DNA from: a bacterium
GTDB lineage: Bacteria; CLD3; SB21
Assembly (NCBI GenBank): GCA_013360215.1
Contig: JABWCP010000005.1
Coordinates: 124,001 to 188,000 of the forward strand
Reading direction: 5' to 3'
Length of the DNA: 64,000 bases
Both the position numbers and the translations under genes were made by a program. The notes under the pieces are model-generated. The model did not search any database and was not told the DNA's origin. It saw nothing but the letters and a program-made list of their open reading frames with translations. Below, in pieces: positions 37,040 to 45,651 of the stretch; the stretch's first letter is position 1, and every line of letters begins with the position of its first letter.

Positions 37040-38179
37040 ATGAATCGGTTTTTTGGTATTGTTTATATGGTAACTTTATTCGGATTGGGTGAAAAGGTGC
37101 TTTCTCAAACACCCGCCAATGAATTGATGTTGCGCGTAGATCCGCGAGTTGAATTACTTTGTATTGCTTTTCGCTTGGCGGATTATCCGGAAGTAATAGA
37201 CACGTTAAACTCGGCCTACACGCAGCGGATAGATGCGCATTTTCAAAAGTACAAGAACCATCCTTTGATCGAAGATATCCGGCTTCTCCTAGACAGCGTA
37301 AAAAAACACGACATCGAATTTGGTTATTGGGATATCCCCGCCATTGCGATTCATATACGTGCATCCGCGGACTGGACACCGGTGGCGACAGCAGATCAGC
37401 TTGTTGACGATATTTGGGATAATCGCACTTGGCTCACACCCCGGCGGATGGAATTGATCAGAGCATTTTATTATGACAGCGATGCACGCCGGTTTTTTGA
37501 CGATGAACGGGATTATTACGCACGTGCCGAAGCGAGCATCAACCATCGCATAATGCATTTACAAAAAACGTGGTTACAGAAATATTTCGGCATGGCCGAA
37601 TCGGAGGCGTATTTCGCAATTCTTGGTTTGCAATTGCGTCAGGGTGCCTATTTGCGTGTAAATGCTCCTCATGAAATGCGGCAAACCTTTACGCTGTTTC
37701 CGTGCACGGCATTCGATCGTTGGGGTCTGCCTGCGTCTCTGGATTCGCTGCAGATTATACGCTCCATTTTACACGAATACATCCACGCGTTTGTAAATCA
37801 AGCCGTGGACGCGTACGAAAGCCAATGGCAAAAACCGGCAGAGCTGATTTTGGCCGATCCGCATCTGTGGTCATTGATGAAAGATGCTTTTTATAATAAC
37901 CCGCGGTATCTCGTTTACGAATCATTGGTTCGCGCCACATCGATCATCTATCTGACCCGGCACCATCCCGAACTCATTTCTCTTGAAAAGGAAATCACAG
38001 CGCAGGAAAAATGGGGATTTTATTGGATGAGGGAAACGATCCGTCTTCTGGAGAATTGCGAAAAAGAACGAAATCGTTATTCGGATTTTTATTCGATCAT
38101 GCCGGAGGTGTGTCGTTTATTGGAGTTGGTCTCAGGTCGCATGCGAGACGGAAAATACGTCTCCCCTAATCGGCAATAA
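37040..38179 (+). CDS. DUF4932-like metallopeptidase, secreted
   Basis: A 379-residue protein with a signal peptide (MNRFFGIVYMVTLFGLG) and the zinc-peptidase motif HEYIH in LHEYIHAFVNQAVDAY. The composition and layout match DUF4932 proteins, a little-studied gluzincin-like group. The ATG at 37040 has AGGAG 6 nt upstream, and an alternative ATG at 36998 overlaps the upstream stop. It lies directly after the zinc-less M1 homologue in the same direction, so an active and an inactive peptidase-like protein are made together. Substrate unknown. Confidence 0.75.
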   Translation: MNRFFGIVYMVTLFGLGEKVLSQTPANELMLRVDPRVELLCIAFRLADYPEVIDTLNSAYTQRIDAHFQKYKNHPLIEDIRLLLDSVKKHDIEFGYWDIPAIAIHIRASADWTPVATADQLVDDIWDNRTWLTPRRMELIRAFYYDSDARRFFDDERDYYARAEASINHRIMHLQKTWLQKYFGMAESEAYFAILGLQLRQGAYLRVNAPHEMRQTFTLFPCTAFDRWGLPASLDSLQIIRSILHEYIHAFVNQAVDAYESQWQKPAELILADPHLWSLMKDAFYNNPRYLVYESLVRATSIIYLTRHHPELISLEKEITAQEKWGFYWMRETIRLLENCEKERNRYSDFYSIMPEVCRLLELVSGRMRDGKYVSPNRQ

Positions 38180-38236
38180 ACCGTCACCGGATGTACGACA
38201 GGTTTCGGTATTGAAACCCGGCATGATGTTTCACGT

Positions 38237-38282
38237 ATACACCAGATAAAAAACCTATGGCTACATTTTTTATCTGGTGTAT
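38237..38282. repeat. 17-bp perfect hairpin with a start codon in its loop
   Basis: 38237-38253 is exactly complementary to 38266-38282; the 12-nt loop (CCTATGGCTACA) contains the ATG of the small membrane protein. The stem is AT-rich near the loop. It may hinder initiation, or act as a terminator for the upstream operon, as the sequence after the second arm is T-rich. Confidence 0.85.
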
Positions 38283-38451
38283 TTTGTTGATTCTGTGCTG
38301 GCCGCTTGCCCTGGTCGCCTTGATCATGTACCCGTTTGTTTGGTTGATATTGCTGCCGTTTCGAATTGCCGGATTGGCGGTGGAGGGTGTACTCAAGTTT
38401 ATCTGGGCCTTATTTACGCTGCCGTTTCGGGTACTCAGCGGCGGAAAATAG
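38257..38451 (+). CDS. Small conserved-looking membrane protein
   Basis: A 64-residue very hydrophobic protein with two to three membrane segments; PLALVALIMYPFVWLILLPFRI and the following GLAVEGVLKFIWALFTLPFR have the regular pattern of a real small inner membrane protein rather than of noise. The ATG is in the loop of a 17-bp hairpin and has no Shine-Dalgarno. It ends 2 nt from the convergent rhodanese-like gene. Function unknown. Confidence 0.65.
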   Translation: MATFFIWCILLILCWPLALVALIMYPFVWLILLPFRIAGLAVEGVLKFIWALFTLPFRVLSGGK

Positions 38452-38453
38452 TT

Positions 38454-39092
38454 TTAACAACCGTCTCTGATTTTTTCTTCTTCTTTTTCAAATCGCGGAG
38501 CATCTATTTTTTTTCGGGGCGGTTCTTGCTTCTTCACCGTCACTTCGGGCTTAGGTTCCCGGATCACCGTAGGCTGACCGCCAAAATAGAGGCTTATCTT
38601 ACTTCTTTCTTCGAAACGTTTTTTCTCTGCATCTTTTGCATCAGGCAATAACTTTGGAAACAATATTTCCGAACGCCAGGCTGATAATCCTCCGTGCATC
38701 GTATACACATTCTTAAAATTTTTAGCTTTGAGTAGCACCCATGCTTGCCCGGCATGAATGCCGCCTTCGGAATATAGAATTATCAATTCATTTTTTTTCA
38801 AGGTAGAATGCAGCAGATCAGGAAGCGACTTTAACTCAGCGCCGGGAATGTGATATCGGGAGTATGATGACGAATCACCAAGATGAATGATACGCATGGG
38901 TTTTTCATTCATAAGCCAAACAGCTAATGAATCGGACAAAACATGATCGTTTTCTGTCTCGACAAGATCCGCTATTTCATTGATCTTGTCATGATAGGGA
39001 TCTGAATTGCCTGAAAGCAGCGCTAAAAGACCGAACACAAAACAGACTGCAAATAAAAAACGATTAACCGTCACGCGCTCAACCCTTTGCAT
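38454..39092 (-). CDS. Rhodanese-like protein without the catalytic Cys
   Basis: A 212-residue protein with an N-terminal membrane segment (FLFAVCFVFGLLALLSG) and a rhodanese-fold domain (RIIHLGDSSSYSRYHIPGAELKSL, ELIILYSEGGIHAGQAW, GGLSAWRSE). Where active rhodaneses have Cys at the start of the active loop, this one has Ser (LYSEGG). The tail of about 60 residues is charged and Pro-rich. The ATG at 39092 overlaps the YeeE/YedE gene by 14 nt; TTG 39104 and GTG 39074 are other possible starts. It is the last gene of a sulfur operon and may bind a partner or sulfane-sulfur carrier. Confidence 0.82.
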   Translation of the reverse strand: MQRVERVTVNRFLFAVCFVFGLLALLSGNSDPYHDKINEIADLVETENDHVLSDSLAVWLMNEKPMRIIHLGDSSSYSRYHIPGAELKSLPDLLHSTLKKNELIILYSEGGIHAGQAWVLLKAKNFKNVYTMHGGLSAWRSEILFPKLLPDAKDAEKKRFEERSKISLYFGGQPTVIREPKPEVTVKKQEPPRKKIDAPRFEKEEEKIRDGC

Positions 39093-39666
39093 GTAATTTT
39101 TCAATACGTTCAGCGGCTACAAAACCTAATAACGCCATCATAACTACGATAAAAACAGCCGTGCCGTACGGGATTTGAAAAAACTGAAACAAGGTGATAT
39201 CTCCCAGCGATGTTGAAAAATACCAACTCTCGATATAGGGATAGGCCTCCGCAAAAATAAAAATTCCTGTCATCATGCCGATAAAATGAATCCATCCATC
39301 CATTCGACCGGTAACAGAAGCCACACAACACGTACCCGGACAATATCCGCCCATAATAAATCCGACACCAAAAACGACGCCTCCGGCGAGCTGCGGATAT
39401 ATATACGTGGGAAGCACACGAATAGCCGAAAGATCCAGCAAATCCAGTTTATTCAACCAAAACAAGCCCAACATAGCTGTTACAAGCGCAGAAAACATAA
39501 CTTTGAATACAGACAGATCATTTAGATAAAATTGCTGCGCTAGTTTGACGGCGCTCCCAAAACCGGCTTGCTCAAGAAAAAAACCAAATCCAATACCGAT
39601 GAAAACCGCTATTATCAGCGATTGTTCAAAACCGATCATATCAAATTTCAAAAAAGGGGCGTTCAT
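39079..39666 (-). CDS. YeeE/YedE-family sulfur transporter half (second)
   Basis: A 195-residue membrane protein with about five helices and the conserved Cys-rich loop GGYCPGTCCVA, typical of one half of YeeE/YedE proteins that import thiosulfate. The other half is encoded directly upstream, so this is a split, PmpA/PmpB-like pair. The ATG at 39666 overlaps the upstream stop by 4 nt and has AAGG 8 nt before it, better than the ATG at 39672. The neighbours are rhodaneses. Confidence 0.87.
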   Translation of the reverse strand: MNAPFLKFDMIGFEQSLIIAVFIGIGFGFFLEQAGFGSAVKLAQQFYLNDLSVFKVMFSALVTAMLGLFWLNKLDLLDLSAIRVLPTYIYPQLAGGVVFGVGFIMGGYCPGTCCVASVTGRMDGWIHFIGMMTGIFIFAEAYPYIESWYFSTSLGDITLFQFFQIPYGTAVFIVVMMALLGFVAAERIEKLHAKG

Positions 39667-40175
39667 TTCCATTGCCTTCTAAAAAATTTGGCGACCAGAT
39701 ACGCCGTTATAAACACGGAAGCGATAAATATCCAACTGCCTACACTCATCAATGCACCTCCCGTCAAAGCCTGACCGCTCGTGCATCCGCGAGCAAGCTT
39801 GGAACCCAAACCCATCAGAATTCCGCCGGCAAAAGCAAAAATAAAACGCGTGCGGGTGGATACGCTTTCGGATTTTTCGATTTTAAATTTTAATCTTCCC
39901 GAAAACCAACCGGATAACAAACCGCCGATCAGAACACCGGCCATCTCAAATACTAACCAGTCTTTGAGAGGGTTTCCGTTATTGTAATATTCACTGTAAA
40001 AAGCGTTCGACTGGATATGCGACGGTGCGACCGTATTTACGGTCGAAGTTAAAACAGAACTCAATGCGCCGGAAGCACCCAGACCTCGTCCCACAATGAA
40101 AAAAGACAAGAGTAAAACCAGCCCAAGTCCAACACCCGCCACATAGGGATTCATATAAGGTTTCATCGGTTTCAT
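39663..40175 (-). CDS. YeeE/YedE-family sulfur transporter half (first)
   Basis: A 170-residue membrane protein with about four helices and the loop GSKLARGCTSGQALTGGAL, which carries the conserved Cys of the YeeE/YedE family. It pairs with the second half encoded next. In full-length YeeE the two halves are fused and the Cys residues lie along the thiosulfate path. The start is 3 nt after the stop of the secreted sulfurtransferase, so substrate processing and uptake are co-expressed. Confidence 0.87.
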   Translation of the reverse strand: MKPMKPYMNPYVAGVGLGLVLLLSFFIVGRGLGASGALSSVLTSTVNTVAPSHIQSNAFYSEYYNNGNPLKDWLVFEMAGVLIGGLLSGWFSGRLKFKIEKSESVSTRTRFIFAFAGGILMGLGSKLARGCTSGQALTGGALMSVGSWIFIASVFITAYLVAKFFRRQWK

Positions 40176-40178
40176 GGT

Positions 40179-41057
40179 CTATTTTTTTACCTGATACGAT
40201 TCATCACGTACATTCCAGTCTTCAAAACATCCGTCGTATAATAAAGCTTCATACCCTAACATACGTGCAACTGTATATACCAAAGTAGCTTGTTGCCCGA
40301 CATGACAGTAGGTGACAACCGTATCGCCTTTTTTGACGCCTGCATCATCAATGATTTTTTGCAAACTGGCGACGGGTAAAATTTTATTGGTACTATCCGT
40401 CAATGTGGAAAAGGGAATATTTCTGGCGCCTTCAATGTGACCGGTTCGCAATATCCCGCCGCCATTGCCGGCGTAAAAATTTTTAGAACGCGCATCTATA
40501 ATTTTAACTTTTTCAGACGACAAACGCGACTTGACCCATTCTGCATTAGTGATGATTTCCGGATGGAGTTTAAGCGCCAGTGCTGTTTTTTGTACGATCG
40601 GTATATTCTTGGTAATCGGACGCCCTTCCGCTTTCCATACATCAAGACCACCATCCAGAACTGCTGTCTGATCATCAAATCCAAAATAAGAAAGCGCGAC
40701 GAGCATCCGCGTCGTGGTGGTAACACTACCTCTGGTAAACACGACGACAATTTTTGATTTTTGAGAGATACCCAGATTTTCCAATACATTTTTAGCCGTT
40801 ACGCTATCCGGCATTTCCGTGGATAAATCCGGCGTATCCATAGCGAGCCAGTTAAACCATAAAAATCTTGACCCTGGAATATGTCCTACAGCGTACTCTT
40901 TTCGTGTAAAAGCGGTTTGAAGTATCACTAGATCAGAATCATTGATATGATCGGCCAACCACTGGGTTGAAACAAAATAAGGCAATGTACGCTCTGAACC
41001 TTCCGCGGACGGGACCGACAGATAAAAAAGAATCAAACAGCAAAGAAGCTTCTTCAT
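40179..41057 (-). CDS. Secreted tandem-rhodanese sulfurtransferase
   Basis: A 292-residue thiosulfate or mercaptopyruvate sulfurtransferase type protein with a signal peptide (MKKLLCCLILFYLSVPSAEG) and two rhodanese domains. The first (about 30-155) lacks the Cys, as is usual (VVVFTRGSVTTT); the second (about 165-290) has the active-site loop TYCHVGQQA. The motif AVGHIPGSRFLWFNW is also present. It should act in the periplasm. The ATG at 41057 is preferred to the TTG two codons before. It is the first gene of the operon leading to the split YeeE/YedE pair. Confidence 0.9.
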   Translation of the reverse strand: MKKLLCCLILFYLSVPSAEGSERTLPYFVSTQWLADHINDSDLVILQTAFTRKEYAVGHIPGSRFLWFNWLAMDTPDLSTEMPDSVTAKNVLENLGISQKSKIVVVFTRGSVTTTTRMLVALSYFGFDDQTAVLDGGLDVWKAEGRPITKNIPIVQKTALALKLHPEIITNAEWVKSRLSSEKVKIIDARSKNFYAGNGGGILRTGHIEGARNIPFSTLTDSTNKILPVASLQKIIDDAGVKKGDTVVTYCHVGQQATLVYTVARMLGYEALLYDGCFEDWNVRDESYQVKK

Positions 41058-41345
41058 AAACAAATTACCTTTTATAAATTTAAGAGGGAAACGAACGGTA
41101 TAGACTTGCGTAAGTCTTTACGGTTTTAATTGGTTTATGTTTCATGTTTTTACAATGCGTGACACCCGACAAATCTATGCGCTCTCTACTCAGAACAACG
41201 CCAAACCATCGCGCATTTAAATATGTAAACTGAAAATCGCTACGCTTATAACTATGCTATTATTTATATATCGTAAAAACATTCGGCAGACGGTTGTCCG
41301 CGATCATGAAGGTGTGAACTAAACTTGTATCTTCGTGCATCCTGC
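41058..41345. other. Intergenic region upstream of the sulfur operon
   Basis: About 290 nt without a recognisable gene. It must hold the promoter of the sulfur operon (minus strand), but I cannot identify it with confidence. A small palindrome AGACTTGCGTAAGTCT lies near 41102-41117. Confidence 0.4.
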
Positions 41346-42632
41346 TTAAGCCGAGCGATCTACGGCGTCTCGAATCACTTCGGCCGGTTTATTCATATAC
41401 CCAAAAAGCAGATGTGGAAATTTTTCGCGAACACGCCGCATCAAAGAAGGAACACCGGCCGCTTTGGAGCGATATTCGCCAACGACATCGTTCAGATACC
41501 AGTCGGGATCAATATTGAAATTGCGCCACTGAATCAGATGAAGTTTTGTATCGGCTATAAGAGCCATTAGCGCACGTATTTCCGCTTGGGAATCCGTTAT
41601 ACCCGGAAAAACAAAATAATTGATTGAGGCAAATTTTTTATGATCGCGCGCGACCTTCAGCGATCGTACTACATCGTCAAACGTATAGTTGTTGGGTTTG
41701 TAATAGCGATGATAAAGATCCGGCTGAGCCGAGTTCATACTCACACGGACACTGTCGAGGCCCGCATCAAATAATCGCACTAACGTATCCGGTTTGCTGC
41801 CGTTGGTATTGATATGAATAACACCACGCTTGGTGTGTCGACGTATCGCCCGTATGGAATCTTCGATCAATTTACCGCGTAACAGCGGCTCGCCTTCGCA
41901 TCCTTGACCAAAACTCAAAATGGCATGTTCGGCCTTTTCCAAATGCGGTACGGCATATTCGACGATTTCTTCGACCGTAGGAACAAACTCTAAGCGATTT
42001 TGCGGTGATGGAACGGATTCTTTCGGTTGAAATGAAATGCAACCGACACAATTGGCATTGCACGCCGAGGCTACGGCGACCGGCGCCTCCCAACGTCCGA
42101 GAAAAAGATTTTTAGCGTTAGGACAACCGTATTCGATAGCGCAGGCATGACCATGATGCGCCAATAAACGATTATTAGGATGACGAACGATCCACGCATC
42201 GACAGCGTGCTTCACTTTTTTATCATCAAAAGACGTCGGCAACTGTTTGATATCTTCATCGACATGCACGGCAGGTACGTAGTAACGACCACGATAATAA
42301 CCCACTGCGGTAAAAGAAAAAAGCGGAAGCCGGGGCGCTCCTGTGATGGTTTCGTAGGCGGCCATGAGATAATGCGTATATGACGGCGGGATGTATGCAG
42401 CGACGGCATACGCATCATCAAATACTATGAGTTCGCCGGTTTTTCTATCGTACCCCATAGCTTTACGTTGAGGTAAGAAATATAATTGCGAACCTTCCGG
42501 CAGAGGGATCAATGTATCGGCTGTAACAGGAACCGTATTGTTTCCACTGCGCCCAGCCATGGCAATCTGCGGAATGTCGCTAAATCGCCCTTGCGCATCG
42601 CTGATCAGCAGATGAGGTATGGTTTTAAACAT
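41346..42632 (-). CDS. Radical SAM protein
   Basis: A 428-residue radical SAM enzyme with the cluster motif CxxxCxxC as ACNANCVGC in the middle of the chain, followed by ILSFGQGCEGEPLL (the GGE-like SAM motif region) and HINTNGSKPD. About 190 residues precede the cluster motif and form an unusual N-terminal region with a Cys-containing stretch (HACAIEYGCPNAK). The layout is like a radical SAM domain of the SPASM-less activating or modifying type. No peptide or substrate gene is beside it; a response regulator gene is upstream on the same strand. Reaction unknown. Confidence 0.88.
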   Translation of the reverse strand: MFKTIPHLLISDAQGRFSDIPQIAMAGRSGNNTVPVTADTLIPLPEGSQLYFLPQRKAMGYDRKTGELIVFDDAYAVAAYIPPSYTHYLMAAYETITGAPRLPLFSFTAVGYYRGRYYVPAVHVDEDIKQLPTSFDDKKVKHAVDAWIVRHPNNRLLAHHGHACAIEYGCPNAKNLFLGRWEAPVAVASACNANCVGCISFQPKESVPSPQNRLEFVPTVEEIVEYAVPHLEKAEHAILSFGQGCEGEPLLRGKLIEDSIRAIRRHTKRGVIHINTNGSKPDTLVRLFDAGLDSVRVSMNSAQPDLYHRYYKPNNYTFDDVVRSLKVARDHKKFASINYFVFPGITDSQAEIRALMALIADTKLHLIQWRNFNIDPDWYLNDVVGEYRSKAAGVPSLMRRVREKFPHLLFGYMNKPAEVIRDAVDRSA

Positions 42633-42653
42633 GATAGAATGGAATTCGGGGAA

Positions 42654-43151
42654 TTATTTTCCGCGCAGGCGGTTAATTTCGGTTGTCTTTTCGCGAAGGT
42701 CTTCGGTAAGGCGGAGGTTTTCAGTGGCAAGGCGCTGATTTTCAGAGGCTAATTCTATCTGACGGCGATTTTCGTCATACCGTTTGACAGCTAACTCTAT
42801 CGTATTGAGTAATTCGTTGAGATCCCAAGGCTTATTGAGATATCTGAAAATCTCACCGTAGTTTACGGAATTAATCAAAGCCGTCATATCGGAATACCCG
42901 GACATGATAATACGAACCACTTCGGGACGGCGCTCACGGACATGACGCAAGAATTCTGAACCGGTCATTTCCGGCATACGTTGATCTGAAATAACGACGG
43001 ATACCCGTTCGTCCAAAAGCTCCAGACCGGCTTTGGCACGCGATGCCGTTAAGACGTCATAATCGTCTTCAAGTGATTTTTGCAAAACCTTTAAAATTTC
43101 GACTTCATCATCTACGATGAGCAAAACCGGTTTTGTTAGCGGCTGGGACAT
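42654..43151 (-). CDS. Response regulator with C-terminal coiled coil
   Basis: A 165-residue receiver-domain protein. The phosphoacceptor Asp is in VVISDQRMPEMTG, with acidic pair DDE in LLIVDDEVEIL, Ser/Thr position IIMSGYSD and Lys in YLNKPWDL. The receiver is of the type found in HD-GYP and RpfG-like regulators. After it come about 40 residues of heptad-like coiled coil (ENRRQIELASENQRLATEN) but no output domain. The ATG at 43151 is preceded by AGGA with 6 nt spacing. No histidine kinase lies nearby. It is upstream of the radical SAM gene by 21 nt and may be co-transcribed. Confidence 0.88.
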   Translation of the reverse strand: MSQPLTKPVLLIVDDEVEILKVLQKSLEDDYDVLTASRAKAGLELLDERVSVVISDQRMPEMTGSEFLRHVRERRPEVVRIIMSGYSDMTALINSVNYGEIFRYLNKPWDLNELLNTIELAVKRYDENRRQIELASENQRLATENLRLTEDLREKTTEINRLRGK

Positions 43152-43370
43152 GCCGTTTCCTGTCATAATGAGAAATAGGTAGTATAAAAACCGTTTTAAA
43201 GATACAATCAAAGCGTCGCAAAATCAAAATATTTTCTCTAAAAACGGTTTGACTTTATTGGGATGCCGACCTATATTTTTTCCGGATTTTTCAGCCTGTC
43301 GCTGGCACTTCCATATACCATTCAAAATACTTTCTATACATCTTCGTTATACTAACGGAAAAGGTAATCT

Positions 43371-45428
43371 ATGGCACATGACGCTCAAGCGGGCTCTTCG
43401 ACGACGGGTTCGCACCAATTCACGCCTTACATCGCACCGGAACACAATGTACCGGAGTTTACGGCTAAAGCGCTGATCCTCGGTGCGCTTTTCGGTATCA
43501 TCTTTGGCGCGGCAACGGTCTATCTTGCGCTCAAAGCAGGACTCACCGTATCCGCTTCCATTCCTATCGCTGTTCTGGCGATCTCATTGGGACGCAAACT
43601 TTTTAAAACCACGATTCTTGAAAACAACATCATTCAGACCGGTGGATCGGCAGGCGAATCCATCGCTGCCGGTGTGGTTTTTACGTTGCCCGGATTTCTC
43701 TTTCTCAGCGCTGAAAGCATGGGACCGAGTTATTTCAACTATTGGACAATTTTTGTATTAGCCATGTTCGGCGGTATTTTAGGAACGTTGATGATGGTGC
43801 CGCTGCGCCGACCGTTGATCGTACAGGAACACGGCGTACTTCCTTATCCGGAAGGAACCGCTTGCGCATCCGTTTTGGTTGCCGGCGAAAAAGGCGGTGA
43901 CTTTTCCAAAACGGCGTATCAAGGTCTTGGCTTTGCATTCATTTATGCATTCTTCCAGAAAGTATTTCACTTCATCGCCGAAACACCGGCTTGGGTCACA
44001 CAACAAACCAATAAATTTTTTCCTTCCGCCACGGTAAATGGTGAAATCACGCCGGAATACATGGGTGTAGGCTATATCATCGGACCGCGCATTGCCGGGG
44101 TGCTTGTAGCCGGCGGTGTGCTCGCATGGCTCGGTTTGATACCGCTGTTAGCATCACTGGTTCCTGCCGCAACGATAGCCGAACAACTTGTCAAACTCGG
44201 TTATTTGCCGGATATCCTCACCGCAGGCGGACCGGGCGGCTGGGATCCTGCTACGCAAACTTTTGGCAGTACCGCTACAGCCGTCTATCGTGCGTATGTG
44301 CGCCAGATCGGCGCCGGCGCTGTCGCCGCAGGCGGATTTATTACATTGATCAAAACGCTTCCCACGATCGTAAGCTCTTTTAAAGGCAGTGTCGCCTCGC
44401 TGAAAAACAAACAATCCGAAGAATCCGTGCGTCGTACGGAACGTGATCTGTCGTTTGGAACAGTAATCGCCGGTTCGCTCGGATTAATAGTTCTTATCGC
44501 CATCCTCCCCATTATCCCGGGCGATTCGATCATCAGCAAAATTGTGTTAGGTTTATTGATTATTGTATTTGGTTTTTTCTTCGTAACGGTATCAAGCCGT
44601 ATCGTCGGCATCATCGGTTCGTCATCCAATCCGATTTCCGGTATGACCATCGCCACCCTCATGGGCACAGCTTTAGTTTTTATCGGTGTAGGTTGGACGG
44701 GCAGTTTATATGAACCGATGGCACTTGTCGTCGGAGGTATGATCTGTATCGCAGCCGCTAACGCCGGTGCGACATCCCAGGATCTTAAAACCGGTTACAT
44801 CGTTGGCGCGACACCGAAGTATCAGCAGATTGCACTTTTTGTCGGCGCGATTGCCAGCTCCGCGATGATCGGATGGACGGTGCAAATCCTTGATACTCCG
44901 ACTTCCGAAATGGCCGCACAAGGCATCCAGCATGCGATCGGCACAGAAAAATACCCGGCACCCCAGGGAACATTGATGGCTACCTTGATCAAAGGTTTGT
45001 TATCATTTAACCTTGATTGGCAGTTTGTTCTTGTCGGCGCATTTGTAGCGGTGACGATGGAACTCTGCGGCGTCAAGTCGTTATCGTTTGCCGTTGGTGC
45101 ATACTTACCTCTTTCGACGACGCTTCCTATTTTTGCCGGTGGCGCCATCAAAGGTATTGCCGATTGGAATCGTTCACGTAAGGGCGAGTCGGAAGAAGAT
45201 GCGGAACTTGGCAAAGGCAGTCTCTTTGCGACAGGTCTTGTTGCCGGCGGTGCGCTCTTTGGCGTCATCGTTGCCATCGCAACTGTGTTTGCCGAAGACT
45301 TCATGAAATCCATCAATATGGAACATGCTTTCTCCGGTATTTTGGGCCAGGCCGGTTATGAAATTTTCGGTGTTATCTGTTTTGCTATCATGGGCATTAC
45401 ACTGTACCGGGTTGCAATGAAAAAGTAA
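43371..45428 (+). CDS. Oligopeptide transporter, OPT family
   Basis: A 685-residue polytopic membrane protein of the OPT superfamily, with about 14-16 hydrophobic segments. The first family motif is LGALFGIIFGAATVYLALKAG with TVSASIPIAVLAISL, then NNIIQTGGSAGESIAAGVVFTLPGFLFL, both typical of bacterial OPT proteins. Substrates are likely peptides or metal-peptide complexes. It is a single gene read toward the phenylalanine hydroxylase gene, which has its own promoter and attenuator. Confidence 0.93.
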   Translation: MAHDAQAGSSTTGSHQFTPYIAPEHNVPEFTAKALILGALFGIIFGAATVYLALKAGLTVSASIPIAVLAISLGRKLFKTTILENNIIQTGGSAGESIAAGVVFTLPGFLFLSAESMGPSYFNYWTIFVLAMFGGILGTLMMVPLRRPLIVQEHGVLPYPEGTACASVLVAGEKGGDFSKTAYQGLGFAFIYAFFQKVFHFIAETPAWVTQQTNKFFPSATVNGEITPEYMGVGYIIGPRIAGVLVAGGVLAWLGLIPLLASLVPAATIAEQLVKLGYLPDILTAGGPGGWDPATQTFGSTATAVYRAYVRQIGAGAVAAGGFITLIKTLPTIVSSFKGSVASLKNKQSEESVRRTERDLSFGTVIAGSLGLIVLIAILPIIPGDSIISKIVLGLLIIVFGFFFVTVSSRIVGIIGSSSNPISGMTIATLMGTALVFIGVGWTGSLYEPMALVVGGMICIAAANAGATSQDLKTGYIVGATPKYQQIALFVGAIASSAMIGWTVQILDTPTSEMAAQGIQHAIGTEKYPAPQGTLMATLIKGLLSFNLDWQFVLVGAFVAVTMELCGVKSLSFAVGAYLPLSTTLPIFAGGAIKGIADWNRSRKGESEEDAELGKGSLFATGLVAGGALFGVIVAIATVFAEDFMKSINMEHAFSGILGQAGYEIFGVICFAIMGITLYRVAMKK

Positions 45429-45445
45429 GTGCCGTGAACTGTTTT

Positions 45446-45474
45446 TGACTTTATAGAAAACATTACTTATTATT
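45446..45474 (+). promoter_or_regulatory. Promoter of the phenylalanine hydroxylase leader
   Basis: TTGACT (45446-45451), a 17-nt spacer, then TATTAT (45469-45474). Each hexamer matches the consensus at 5 of 6 places. The predicted start lies at or within a few nt of 45481, the ATG of the leader frame, so the leader may be translated from a nearly leaderless RNA. Confidence 0.65.
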
Positions 45475-45480
45475 TGAGAC

Positions 45481-45570
45481 ATGAAAACAGCACCTATACA
45501 TATTGAAACATCGTTTTATTATTACTTTTATCGCAACGGATCCCCGCCTTTGGAGATGCGATTAAGGTAG
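45481..45570 (+). CDS. Aromatic leader peptide of the phhA attenuator (predicted)
   Basis: A 29-codon frame (ATG 45481, TAG 45568) with a run of six aromatic codons: TTT TAT TAT TAC TTT TAT (45514-45531), giving FYYYFY at residues 12-17. It sits between a promoter and an intrinsic terminator, upstream of phenylalanine hydroxylase. This is the classic layout of amino-acid attenuation, with ribosome stalling at Tyr or Phe codons controlling the downstream hairpin. No good Shine-Dalgarno is visible. A chance frame is possible, but the run of aromatic codons in this exact place is hard to explain otherwise. Confidence 0.62.
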   Translation: MKTAPIHIETSFYYYFYRNGSPPLEMRLR

Positions 45571-45591
45571 TTTTTATTTTTAAAATCACCG

Positions 45592-45622
45592 ACCCGTTTC
45601 CCCAAAGGAAACGGGTTTTTTA
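45592..45622 (+). terminator. Attenuator-type terminator before phhA
   Basis: A perfect 10-bp stem, ACCCGTTTCC (45592-45601) with GGAAACGGGT (45607-45616), a 5-nt loop, then six T. It is 21 nt after the leader peptide stop and 30 nt before phhA. The leader word CCTTTGG (45547-45553) is complementary to CCAAAGG (45602-45608), which covers the terminator loop and the first bases of its 3' arm: a possible antiterminator. Confidence 0.85.
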
Positions 45623-45651
45623 TTTTCACCCTTTAATGAAAGGAAAACGCC

